From positions 127,567 to 191,566 of the forward strand of contig NW_002476315.1 of the NCBI RefSeq assembly GCF_000189635.1: a stretch of DNA of 64,000 nucleotides. Reading direction: 5' to 3'. The position numbers and the translations under genes were made by a program. The DNA is from Tetrahymena thermophila SB210 (lineage: Eukaryota > Ciliophora > Oligohymenophorea > Hymenostomatida > Tetrahymenidae). Positions 52,729 through 64,000 of this stretch are shown in pieces; position 1 is the stretch's first letter, and each line of letters opens with the position of its first letter. Below the pieces are notes generated by a model. It did not search any database. It was not told the origin of the DNA and saw only the letters and a list, made by a program, of their open reading frames with translations.

Positions 52729-55700
52729 CTCTTAAAAAAGATTTTTTTGTATTTGAATTAGAAATCAAGATATAAGATAGTGCTTATTTTATGATTTTGA
52801 AGTAGTAAGCAATGCTCTTAATCTATCTAGAAAGAATAATTAAATAACTAGGTAAAATAATGCAAGCAGATATTAAAATATATTCGTCAGTGAGTGAGAT
52901 AATAGCTTTGTTGCAACGAACTAGCGTATAATCTCAGCTTCAAAAGAGATTGCTGGTAATCCAGTTGGGATATGCAGTACCTATCGAGAGCTTTGCTAAA
53001 AATTTATTTTAGTTTATCACTTATTTGTGAATGCTTTTATCTTCCTTTTTTTTGTTGCTTGATTAAATTATTTGATATTTATTCAAACTGTTTTGCAATT
53101 AAGATAAAGCTGATATTTTTTTTGGAATTACTTAAAATTGAAGATTTGTGGATAATTAAAAAATATACTGTGAGATGAAAAAGTGCGTGCGTGCTTCTTG
53201 TTAATATTTCTTTGCTTGCTTGATTGTTAATGTAATTTCAATCAATCAATTAATTAATAAAATGAATCAATTAACTAATTTTTTTTTTTATAATAAATAC
53301 TTATCTAATTTACTTTTTGTTAATTGTAATAATGATAAAAATAAATATTACTATTTATTTTCTGATTTTATACTTAATCTTGAATTTTACTATGAAAAAA
53401 TGAATCAATTCAATTCAATTATTTATATTTATTTACTCTGTATGTAAATCCTATTTTCCTGCAAAGCTTTCCTCTACATTACTCCTCCTTTCTTCAAATC
53501 CATAAAATTTTTTATGATCAAAATTTAAATATTTATTTAGTGATTTATTTATTCATTCGCTTTAAAAGCAAACAATGGCGTTCACAAACAACTTTTTACT
53601 AAAAAATAATAAAACTAGCCAAAACAAGCAAACAAACTAAGAATCAATTAATAAATAATTTAAAGAATACAAACCGTAATTTTTTACACTAAAATTAAAT
53701 ATTTTGATTCATTGAAAATAGCATGTAATCCAATATATACTCACTATTTAAATAATCAGTAGATGATTTTTTTAATTATTTTCTATGAAAATTTTAGTAA
53801 CACCATAAACTTAAATGATAAGTAATTACTTTCTTTTAAATTATTAATTAATCATCATTTTTCTATCAGCAAATTTAATTATTTGTCTCACGTTTTTTCT
53901 AGGCAAAGATTACTTGATTATAGGCTAATGCTATTTATTCCTCTATATAAAAAAATTACATTCCAATAAATTATTTGTAAAATTAGTAAAATTTTGAATA
54001 TTAACAATATTTTTAAAACTTTTTCAGATCAGAATCCAGTTAAATCCTTAATTTAAAATGGTAGAAAGCAGATAAAATATTATGTAATGATAATACAACT
54101 TTAAAGAGAGTAAGCAATATGATATAATTATTAAAGAATAAAAACTAAAAACTCAAAGCAAACATAGTCCAACAGAAAAGTTACTCTAATAAAAAAAATT
54201 AAGATATAAACTTCTTTCGTCTTAATTTTGATAATCTTTATTACAGTTAAAGAAACACAATTTTACAAATGAAGGTAAAACTGTAAAAAGAATGATTGAT
54301 TTACTATGATTTAATTATTTCTAAAGATTATCAAAGATAGATAAGTAATCTAATCAAACATCGACAAATGATGCAAAATCTATTTTCAATCACTTGAAAG
54401 CTACCAAAATATTAATTAATTATAAGTGTAAAATTTGTATACTGATAATTACGAAACAGTATATCTCAGATTAAAATCAAATAAGCAAAATCAAAAAATT
54501 GAGAAGTAAAACCGGTTGCTCAGCAACTAATTTTAACTTCTTAATATTTCTTGTTAGTTATAGCAACAAAGAATAAATATTTTTATCTTGAAAAATATCT
54601 TTTTTTCACAAAACTAACTGTATAAATTTTCATATTTATTTGTAATAAAATGAAGAATTAATTAAAAATAATTTCTCAAAGCAAGCGAAATCTAAAAAAC
54701 AATAAACATTTTAAGATAACCATAAATAAATAAATAAATATGTATTAAAAGGTAAAGTAATTTACAAAATTTTAAAAATAGATACTTCTAAATACTAAAT
54801 TATGTAATATTTCATTATTTTAAATATAAAAAACTACCTTGATAGAACGAACAATAGCCTACTTAATTCTTTCACTTCTTTTTTTATTCATGCTTTTATA
54901 CACAATAAATACTTTTTTTTGAGTGGTTATTACTGTTTTTCTTGTTATTAATTACTATTATAAGAATATTATTCTCTCTTTATGATAAATTATTGTTATT
55001 ATAATTAGTTATTATTTTATTGTTCATTATTTTTATCACCAATTTTGACTATTATTATCATATTAAAGCTAGTTATTTTCTTCGCTTATCGTATTTTTGA
55101 AATTATTACTATATATAAAGCAAAATATTCAAAGGCTAATTGATGATTAGATGCTGCTATAGATATTTAGCTATATTTGATTACCTTATTTGTTTTTAAT
55201 GCGAATTTTCTGGATAATATTCAAGTCTTAGTCTAGTTTTACATTAGATCGTGTAAGTAACATCGGTCAGTAAGGAAGTAATAAAGGATTCGATACTTAA
55301 ATTTAAGCTGGCTGTTGTTATAAAGCAATTACATGCAGTAAATAAACTTCAGCTCAAAGTAATTATTAAAATTCGAATATTTGATAATTAATTAATTAAT
55401 TTTTTGAAGGAATTAAGAAGGTCTTACACTATTTTAAATAATATTGACATAAAATTTATAATTCTCCATATTTTATCATTTAAAAAAAGAACTTACTTAC
55501 TTACATAAACAAAATTATAGTAATTAAGACAAGCGCTTTTTTAGTTAATATGTTTATTTATTCATTTAATGCGTTAGACTAATTATTATTATATAATATG
55601 GAGAGCTGTTTCCTATCTTGTCTTTTAAGACTGATAATTATTGATTTATAAGATTTATTATTAAATTTATTGTTTTTATAATTTATTTAAAGGAAAATAT

Positions 55701-56111
55701 TTTATCAATGACAAGAGCTTTAAACTCAAGATAAATAATTAGTGAGTGAGTATTTATTTATTTGTTTATTTATTTATTTGATTTATTTGTTGGCATGCAT
55801 GACTTTTTTTCAATTTTAATAGAAGCATTCATTGAATTCTTCAGACTCCTAGTGAAGTATCTGTAAATTAATTAAATTAGATATTTATTATTTAAGTGTT
55901 TGTTCAAATTTATAAAATTGCCTTAGTTGGCTTTTTTTAATAGATTTAATAATTTTCTCAATAAAAAAAGAAGTTACTTCTTTGTATAGCAAAATATTGT
56001 TTATGTGATTCGGATAATGATCTTATATGATTTGGTCAAGATAATCTTTTTCTACCTATTATTATAATAATATATTGTTTCATTATAAATTTATAGAAAA
56101 TCCTCTATAAC
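52729..56111. other. Intergenic region, 3.4 kb, no gene recognised
   Basis: Upstream of the multi-pass membrane gene and downstream of the DSP-gelsolin gene. Open frames at 52972-53178 and 53220-53447 are hydrophobic/Asn-rich and look compositional. Two less A+T-rich patches, about 52880-52990 and 55220-55340, have no coding frame; either could hold a non-coding RNA or regulatory sequence. A hairpin lies at 54502-54541. Confidence 0.45.
54502..54541. repeat. Compact hairpin
   Basis: Outer arms agaagt and acttct enclose aaaa/tttt and a GC-richer inner stem gttgc-tca-gcaac. No T-run follows closely enough to call a terminator. Confidence 0.4.
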
Positions 56112-59100
56112 TCATTGATTATTTTTACTGGCAGAATTATTGAGAAAATTTGCAAAAATGTTTGAATTTCTTTATTTTTTTATTAATTTAATAATTACTT
56201 CATCAGGCTGGGTGAATTGAGATCCTCTCCATATGTGAATTTTTATTTAATCGTCTTACTGCTTGCATAAAATACACAAGCTGTCGTCCATCAAGTCTTC
56301 TAGATCGAACACATTTAATGGGTCCTTTTCAGGATAAATGAACAACTTTGGCTTTTATTTATTATTTTGTCCGTAGACTCCTTCTCTTTTGTCGTCTTCG
56401 TCTTCGTCATCATCGTAATAGTTGATTTACTTGTAATTCTTTTTTTTTAGTCAAAATTTGGTAAGCAAAAAATTTTTATGAATCAGAAATATGTAAATTT
56501 GGTTGATGTATGAATATAAAAATGCGCTTATTATTTTTCTAATTTTTCAATTTGATTTTCTTTTTTGTTTGCTAACGCACGAGCAATTCGTCCACGACAA
56601 TAAATTATATTTGTTAGTAATTTGAATTCTAAATCTTGAATTATTTTAAATTAATTATGATTTGATTACATCAGATGATTTTGTAATGTCCAAAAACCAA
56701 TTATTCCATTCTCTATTTTATGAATAAGCATTCAGAGGCTTCTAAGGGAACCACATCTGCCAGAACTCCTCGCTTTCATCGCCCTATTTAACTATTTCCA
56801 ATTCCTAAGGAGCATGCTCATATTATCTTAAATTTTCTATATATCGCAGCGAATAATCTTGATATCTTTTATTATCGCATTTAAATGAGTAAATAAAAAG
56901 TTCGTTTGTAAAATGAAATAAATAAATACATTTGTTGTCTTTCGGGAGGAATCTCATTACCTACCCAAATATACATTTTTTCAGGTGCTTGAATGATAAA
57001 TACACCTCTAGGGTCTAGTTTGTTGTTAGGATCTTTAGGATCTTATTTATTGCTTGAGTAGAGTCCCTCAAGAAGCTATTGATTTAAGAAAAAAAGGTAT
57101 AAATTTAACAATGCAGTAGCAATAAAAAAGAAAATTTAGATTTTTAAAGTTTTGTTGATCGATCTCAAAATTCTTCAAAGAAAAGATAATAAGAAAACAA
57201 TCAATAAAATAATGAATGAATGAATGAATGAATAATTGATTTTAGGCTAATTTGAAATAAAATTTTATTTGTAGAATTTTATTTTTGAGTATAAAAAAGC
57301 TATTATTTTTATTAATAAATAATATTGGCCCAGAAGAAATTTTAATAATGAAATTAGAATTAAAAATTGCTTAAGTTAATAACTGAAAATTTATAGAATG
57401 TAAATCTAATTTTATGCTTTTGTAAGCTTTTGTTTTCAATCAATTCTTTTATTAAAAAATTTGTTTTTTGTATCTCTAATTCAAAATATCATCAACTTTA
57501 GACCAAATTTAATTTCTAATATACCATTTTTGCAACTATTTACTGTGGCTCTTCAACTTAGTGACTACAAACGCACCACACTCTTGGCTTTACGCTGATG
57601 CTATCGTAAGGGGCGTATAATCTTTTATGAAAGTTTATCAGTTGAACTAAGAAACCTTGATTTGGAGAAGCAACATGCCTTTTCTCTTTAACTTATTTTA
57701 AAGCATCTTAGAATGATAATTTTCCTGCTTCCTTCCATATTTTGTAAGCTATGCAAAGTGTAACAGATCTTTATAACAAAAAATTATTGTTTATCATTTA
57801 GACTTAAATGTAAAAAAATCTACCTTGAAATACCTTAGACGCAATGAATAAAGACTCTACCACCTTACTGAGATACGTCTTCTATAAATTTGATGGTGTC
57901 ATAAAATATGCACTCAATATTCTACAATTTTTTTATTTAATTATAAGAATAAATATAAAAGAATAAAAGGTTTACTTCAGTTTTAGCATCTTTTAATCTG
58001 TAAGTTTTGTAAACAAAATCTTCTGGAAATGTATTTTTGCATACATCACCTGCACAGTTGATGATATGTGTTATCCCGTTTTACTTAAGTTTTTATTTAT
58101 TGTTAGCAACTTCCTCGCCACTTACGTACAAAAAATTAGGAGTAATCTCGCTGCATATTTTTGCAAATATTTTGATCAATTTGGTTGTGTCTATTTTTAC
58201 TCCATCTTGCTCCTTTTATTAATTGAAATAATTGTAAACTAAAATTTAAATTTTAAAATGACCTCTAATTAATTAATTAATTTTATTTGTCATTTTAATT
58301 TCCCATTTTAATTGACTAAAAAGAGTATTCTTAAATCTTAAAATAAAATTTATATCACTCGATAACTGTAAACAAATAAAAATCTAAATATAAAGAAAGT
58401 AGCTATTTATTTTTTAATTATTTTTTGAGCTTAACTTTTTTTTAGTCTTTAGAGGGAATTTAGATTTTTTGTTGTAACAAAAACAAAAATATTTATTTAT
58501 TTTTACATTTTCTAAAAAAGCTTAGAAATTTGATTCGTCATAGAATTCCTCTCTATTATCCCACTCATTTTCGTCTTTTTAGTGGTTTGCTATTTATGAT
58601 TCTGCAAAATTATTTTAGCCATTTATTTTACCAAGCTTAATTCCTGGAAGCTAATTTTTTTTCATCAATTCTGCCATTATAGAACTACTAGTTGGATTTG
58701 GACCAGATGATCCACGATGACTTGGTAATGGCTATCCCTATCCTAGCTGAGCATTTGCATTATTAATTTTAAATCCATATGAATTATTGTAGTTATTAGG
58801 AACTTAATCCTGCATTTCTTCAGAATCATTATTATTTGAACTGTTCTGATCTTCACTTCCCGAGTCTCTTCCGTAATTTTAATGAAAATTATCTGCGTCA
58901 TTCTGAACGGGTAAATTTAAAACGAAATTATTTTGATTATTTTCTCCCCCAAAATTAGGTTTATAAAAATTCTATGCTTTCTCTTAAGGATCTTCGTCTA
59001 TGTTGCCATGCTTTATGTTCCAATCGATATCTACAGTTTAAACATTATCTAATTCTTCCTCTTCACCCATTTAATTTGGATCTCCATATTAATATCCATC

Positions 59101-61004
59101 TATATTATTATGATTCTATTCTTACTCAAATTATTAAACCTATTAGTTTGTCTTTTAAAAGTGGTTGTTGAAATTTTAGTTATATCCATTACAATCACTA
59201 TTGTTGTTGTTATTATTTATAATATTTGGTGCTTAATTATTGTTTTTATTTAAATTTGTCAGGTTTATTTTGAATCCTTTCTTTCCCATTAGGTTATTTA
59301 TATTATTGAAAGGAGGAATAGCATTATTTTAAATCACTGGAGGAGATTATTGATATCCTTCATAATTATTTTATTCTTATCCATTTAAATTGTAATTAAT
59401 ATTATTTTCCTATCTTTACATGAAATCATCATCTGGCTAGGCATACCCATTCTAAGGCATGAACTACTCTTAATTTTAATACATTCCAGGCTAAAATTGT
59501 TACTGCTGTTATATAAATTGATATTCGTTGCTGTTGTTGCTGTTGATCTAATCTTAATATTTTAATAAATAAGATTTATTATATAATTTATTTAATAAAA
59601 ATATTTGTTTTTAAATATTTTAATTCATTTATTTTCTTTAATTAATTTTCACATGAATATTGTTTTATTTAAACTATTTTAAATTAAAAACTTCAAATTT
59701 TTTTGCTTATTTTTAAATAAGTTTTATTTTAAGTATTTTAATTTATTTGAAAAAGAATTTCTTTTTCGTTAGAAATATTACAACTAATAATTTAATTAAA
59801 TAATTTGTAATTTAAAATTGATTTATTTATTTATTACCAAAACCTGCTAGTTTTGCATCTTGAATTTTTTTGGATTAGCCAGTTTTTTTAGATGAAGGAG
59901 GAATCCTTATAAAGTTGTTGATGTAATTGAAAGAACTGCTTTATTCACAGAATTGTTTCTTGAAGAATTTAAGATAGTGAGTTTCTGATGCAGCAGTTGT
60001 GTTTGAATCTACACTAGAGGAAGAATAAAATTACTATTAATTTACATCATCTTGTTAGAATTCGTTTTCTTATTGAGTTCCGTTTTCTGCACCATTGCTG
60101 TTAGAGTTAAAGTTGTTTTAGCTATTTATATTCATCTAATTATTATTCTCTTAGCCATTTTGCTAATTTTACCCATTTTGTATATAATTTAAGTTATTCT
60201 AATTCATTTAATTGTCTTGCTATTAACAACCTGCTCCTGCAACCTAAGGTGTTGTATTTCCTCTAAAAGAATTTAAAGGGAACAAAAATTTGAAAAGAAA
60301 AATAGTCTAACTCATTTTGCTAATTTCCTATTCCAATTCTTTTATAACATTAATTTATTTTTAAAATTTTTCTCATTTCAATTAAAGTTTACCTTTGTTA
60401 TGAGGTCTATTTGATGTACTATTTAGCTAAATTACTTTGCCGTTTTTTAGCTTATCTTTCAAAATTACTCCTCCTTCAAAAAAAATCTATTAAATAATTA
60501 ATAAAATAAATATTCACTATAAAAACCATATTATTGTTATAAAAGTTACCTAAAGTATATTTTCTCTTCCCTTTTCAATAAGAGATTCTAAATCATAAGC
60601 TGATGATAGAGCTAATGATTTTATGAGAGGATTTGAAGTTTTGCCATTCCAAACAAAAATCATGTGCTCAAAGTTTACTGAGATTTTTTCTTTTTTATAG
60701 TTAGGAAGTAAGAAGCTATCAAGGATTTCCAAATTTAGCTCGCTTGTTGAGAGTGGATATTCCAGGCCTCTAGGAGTTAAGTTATTATAAGATTCAACAA
60801 TACCCCACATTGAGTGAGGGAAGCTCACGAAAGTATTTTTATCTATAATTAAAAAAAGTAGTTTTAACTAAACACCATGTTAATTTCAAATATAATTTTA
60901 ATAGTGTTTCAAATATATCTGTAATATACTCTAATAAGAAAAGCAAATTTTGCATTACTAAATATTTATATTTTTATAATCTCTAAAATAAATACTCTAT
61001 TAAT

Positions 61005-61036
<32 letters not shown>

Positions 61037-62284
61037 AAATGTTTGTAAATTTAAACAATTTCTTTTTAAAAAGTTTTTTTATCTTAATCATATTAAATAA
61101 TAAATTCTGCTAAAAATTGTTTAATCCTTCTAAAAAATCACATCTTAATTATTTTTATTGATAAGTTAGCTTAAAAGAAGTTTAATTTAAGCAAATTTAA
61201 ACTACGAAGTTTAAGATGATAAATTTAGACTAAATTATTTAATTTATTTTATTAATTGACTAAATTCTATTTTATGTTTTGCAAAAATTATCCTTGTTAA
61301 CAATCTATTAATTTCACTAAAATTATTAAATTAGATTAAAAGATTAAATAAATTTTCATAAAAATGATCTTTCTTATATTTGAAGTAATAGATTCATTAT
61401 TTTGCCTTTAATCAAGTGATTCAATCATTCTCATTCATTCATTTTGTTTAGTTTGATTTATTTCATATTTGAGATTTTGAATTTAAATTGTGTGATTTCT
61501 TAATCTGATTAGAGTAAATAAAATATTGCTTGATTATAAAGTGTTATTTACCTTAGTCTTTTGAGCGTCTGTAGACTACTAGGACTACGTAACATTCTTT
61601 AGATAAGAACGTGAAATCTATTTATTATAAAATTTACGTTATCATTTTGCTTAAAATGAATCCTTATCGAATTTTAAAAGATTTTAAAAATTGTTTTGCA
61701 TCTAATACAAATTGATTTTTCATATTGAAATTATCAATATTGCAATTTCATTTATTTATTGTTTGTTGCTAGAATTGTAATAATAATTCAAAGAGAACAA
61801 ATGTAATTTACTCGAGTTTTGCAAATTTTATAACGAAATAGCTGAGTTAAGTATTTTGCTTTCCTCTTCATAAAATCTCCATATCTATTAAATAATTGAA
61901 AGGTATTATAAATCTTTAAACAAACAGCCATTAACAATTAATTAATTAGCTAACTAACTAACTAAATAAATAAATTTTTAACCAAATTAATAGCCTTTGC
62001 ATTAAATTTTATTTTGGCAGTGAAAATATGGCTAAAGCTTTAAAATTATTTCTTTATTGAAGAACTTTTCAACACTTAAAGCTATTAAAATGTTTTTTAT
62101 ATTGCTTTTTTTATGGTGCTTTAGGTGCTAATGTTTTTATAAATTAAAAACCTACTTTAATATTTTGTGTAATGCTTTCTGGTATTTTAGATTCTAAATT
62201 AACTTGCTCTAATTTTTTGGGATTAAGCTGAAGAATATCATCAAGCTAAGATACATATTTATCTATACTAATTTTGCTGCCCAT
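56112..62284 (-). CDS. Gelsolin-like / dual-specificity phosphatase / gelsolin-like protein with N-myristoylation signal
   Basis: ATG at 62284, TGA at 56112-56114, about ten exons. The N-terminus MGSKIS fits an N-myristoylation signal. Exons 1-4 encode a gelsolin-like domain (ECYVVLVVYRRS, FEHMIFVWNGKTSNPLIK, IFFEGGVILKD). A long Gln/Asn-rich region follows (about 60300-58530). Then comes a dual-specificity phosphatase with signature HCVQGISRS (Cys nucleophile, Arg), whose Arg codon spans an intron, plus YKIWKEAGKLSFQDALK and ASPNQGFLVQL. A second gelsolin-like part has LDPRGVFIIQAPEKMYIWVG and VKQGDESEEFWQMW. DSP plus gelsolin is the layout of plant MAP kinase phosphatase 1, so MAPK dephosphorylation is likely. 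The frame is open without TGA between the Gln/Asn region and the phosphatase, which favours one gene; two genes, with the second starting at ATG 58293, is the alternative. Confidence 0.75.
61000..61035. repeat. (ATTT)n tract in an intron
   Basis: About eight tandem attt units within the second intron of the gelsolin-DSP gene. Similar short (AATG)n runs occur in a later intron at 57212-57233. Confidence 0.85.
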
Positions 62285-63947
62285 TTTCTATTTACTTTAT
62301 GCCCTTTCTAGATTGTTTTTATTTGTTCACTTAAGCTTTTTTTGAAGCGCTTTTTCTAATTTTAAAAATTAAAACATTATTAATTTTCTGATTGCACAAA
62401 GAAAATAAAGTCAGTCGACTTGTTTCCCTTTATAAAATAAAAAACTTTCAGATATTTTCTGAAGTTTGGTTGTTTCAGCTCAAAAGCGAAATAATAATAA
62501 TTGTTTTTGAAACTTAAATTGCTAAATATTTAGTTTACTTTGCCTGTTATTAAACCTATAGAAATTAATTTTTGAACGATTGCTTGCTTTCTTGCTATTT
62601 GTATTTCTGCTTAGATTAATTGATAGTTGTTTGTTGGTTATGCTTCTTCTTCTTTCTCTTTTCTTATTGATTAATTAATTAAATTAATTGAAATGATTCT
62701 TTATTATATTATCGATTGATGAAAGTCTTTTATTACATAACATTATTTAATTTAACAATATTTGCATAAATTAATAATGATTAATATTCATTCATAATTC
62801 AATTCTATTAATCTATCTATCTATCAATCCATTATTAATAAATAGAAAAAGATAAATAGATAGGATATATATATATATAAATAAATAAACAATATCTCTT
62901 TCTCAAATATATGATTTAATTAATTAATTTATAATGGATTAGTTGATTTTAATTATAAGTTGAATGTGTACGTATAAATATAAACTCCATCTATCTTTTA
63001 TATAGGATTTTATGACAAAATAAAGAAATAAATTTTACTTTACTTTTTTGATAGAAAATCTGCTTTGAAGATAACTTGTTAGTAAATTATCTTCACAGAT
63101 TTAATATAAAATATAGTTGTTTGCTTAATTACTTGTTAGATAAGTTTTATATATGCCTTTAATTATTTATATGCTCGTATTTTCATTTGCTTTGAAGATC
63201 ATTAATTAATTCAAATTAATAGCTCGAATAACACAAAGTTATAATTTGTTTAAATTCGTTGAAATTTAATTAATTTTATTCAATCAAATTTATTTTTATT
63301 AAAATTTCTAAATTTAAATTTTTGGTAAATATTAATTTTTTTTAGTTAATTAGTATTTTATTTTCCATTTACTTAAACTGATTGATTATTTTTGAATTAT
63401 TTAAATTGATAACTTAACTACTAATTTTATAGTTAATATTTTTTTTTTAAGGTTTTAATTTTGTTTCTTAACTATTTAAATTTCAATTATTCTATTAAAG
63501 TAAATTATTTTTTCCTTTCTCAAAATTTTCTATGAAATACTTTCTCTTAAGAATTTAACGAATTAAATTATTTAGCTGTTAATAAATTCTAAATTCAAAA
63601 TAAATAGTTTTAAAATTTTACATTCATTTATTTAATTGAATGTTTTAAAATAATAATTCATTAAAAAAAATAAATATAAAATTAAATAATTTGAGGGGAA
63701 TAAAATTTATTATGACATACTATTAAATTCTCTTGATAGTATTTTATAATTATATTAGGATAACATTAGCTCAATCAGCATGAAAGATATTTTATATTAT
63801 AACAATTAATTAATTTTAAAATATCTCAAAAGATATAAATTAGAAATAAAATTATATCCTTTAATATTAATTTTAATTAAATTCTTAACCATTTTTAAAC
63901 AAAAATATTTTAAAGTTTTCAATTTAGAATGCAAAATAGCAGTAAAA

Positions 63948-63983
<36 letters not shown>

Positions 63984-64000
63984 GTAGATTAATTTTGCTG
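62285..64000. other. Intergenic A+T-rich DNA to the window end
   Basis: Upstream region of the gelsolin-DSP gene. The first 300 bases are somewhat less A+T-rich and are the presumed promoter and leader. No gene is seen beyond; the window ends in a GATA microsatellite. Confidence 0.55.
63949..63985. repeat. (GATA)n microsatellite
   Basis: About eight tandem gata units, the last one interrupted (ggta). Confidence 0.9.

Noticed and set aside
58037..59171. Plus-strand frames of about 60 codons
   Set aside because: Antisense to the phosphatase and to the Gln/Asn-rich region, which carry clear motifs on the minus strand.
63949..63985. (GATA)n as a regulatory element
   Set aside because: A simple microsatellite at the window edge with no gene nearby to link it to.
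1..64000. tRNA genes, telomere repeats (G4T2) and the 15-nt chromosome breakage sequence
   Set aside because: I looked for B-box-like motifs, GGGGTT repeats and AACCAACC-type cores on both strands and saw none; this was by eye, not by a scan program.

Overview
This window looks like somatic (macronuclear) DNA of a ciliate of the Tetrahymena type. The sequence is very rich in A and T. Every convincing reading frame is full of in-frame TAA and TAG codons at glutamine positions and ends only at TGA, the ciliate nuclear code. Introns are short to medium, extremely A+T-rich, and run GT to AG. A standard-code search cuts all genes here into fragments, so the coordinates below were obtained by reading with TAA and TAG as Gln and joining exons by phase. 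No tRNA, rRNA, CRISPR array, telomere repeat or chromosome-breakage sequence was recognised.

Layout. 0.1-3.0 kb: EF-hand calcium-binding protein (-). 7.0-8.6 kb: ELM2-like chromatin protein (-). 9.7-11.7 kb: peroxisomal-type 3-ketoacyl-CoA thiolase (-), the only gene with strongly biased, GC-richer codons. 13.3-14.1 kb: unknown acidic protein (-). 17.1-19.5 kb: AGC kinase with an N-terminal myosin TH1-like domain (+). 20.2-22.6 kb: two members of a small four-helix membrane protein family (-). 24.7-33.7 kb: a 2,901-residue secreted and membrane-anchored protein (+). 34.8-40.4 kb: three more members of the four-helix family in tandem units (-), one without a start codon. 43.0-43.7 kb: TFIIS-N domain protein (-). 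44.3-47.5 kb: B-box plus 14 WD40 repeats (-). 48.7-52.7 kb: multi-pass membrane protein with Asn/Gln-rich ends (-). 56.1-62.3 kb: N-myristoylatable gelsolin-like / dual-specificity phosphatase / gelsolin-like protein (-), resembling plant MAP kinase phosphatase 1 in its second half. The rest is A+T-rich intergenic DNA with simple repeats and a few inverted repeats.

How the parts relate. There are no operons; each gene stands alone. Several products belong to Ca2+, kinase/phosphatase and cytoskeletal signalling (EF-hand, AGC kinase, DSP-gelsolin), but nothing shows they act together. The most distinctive region is 20-41 kb, where five copies of one tetraspanin-like family flank a giant surface-protein gene on the opposite strand, with recent duplication, a damaged copy and an insertion containing a 48-bp palindrome.
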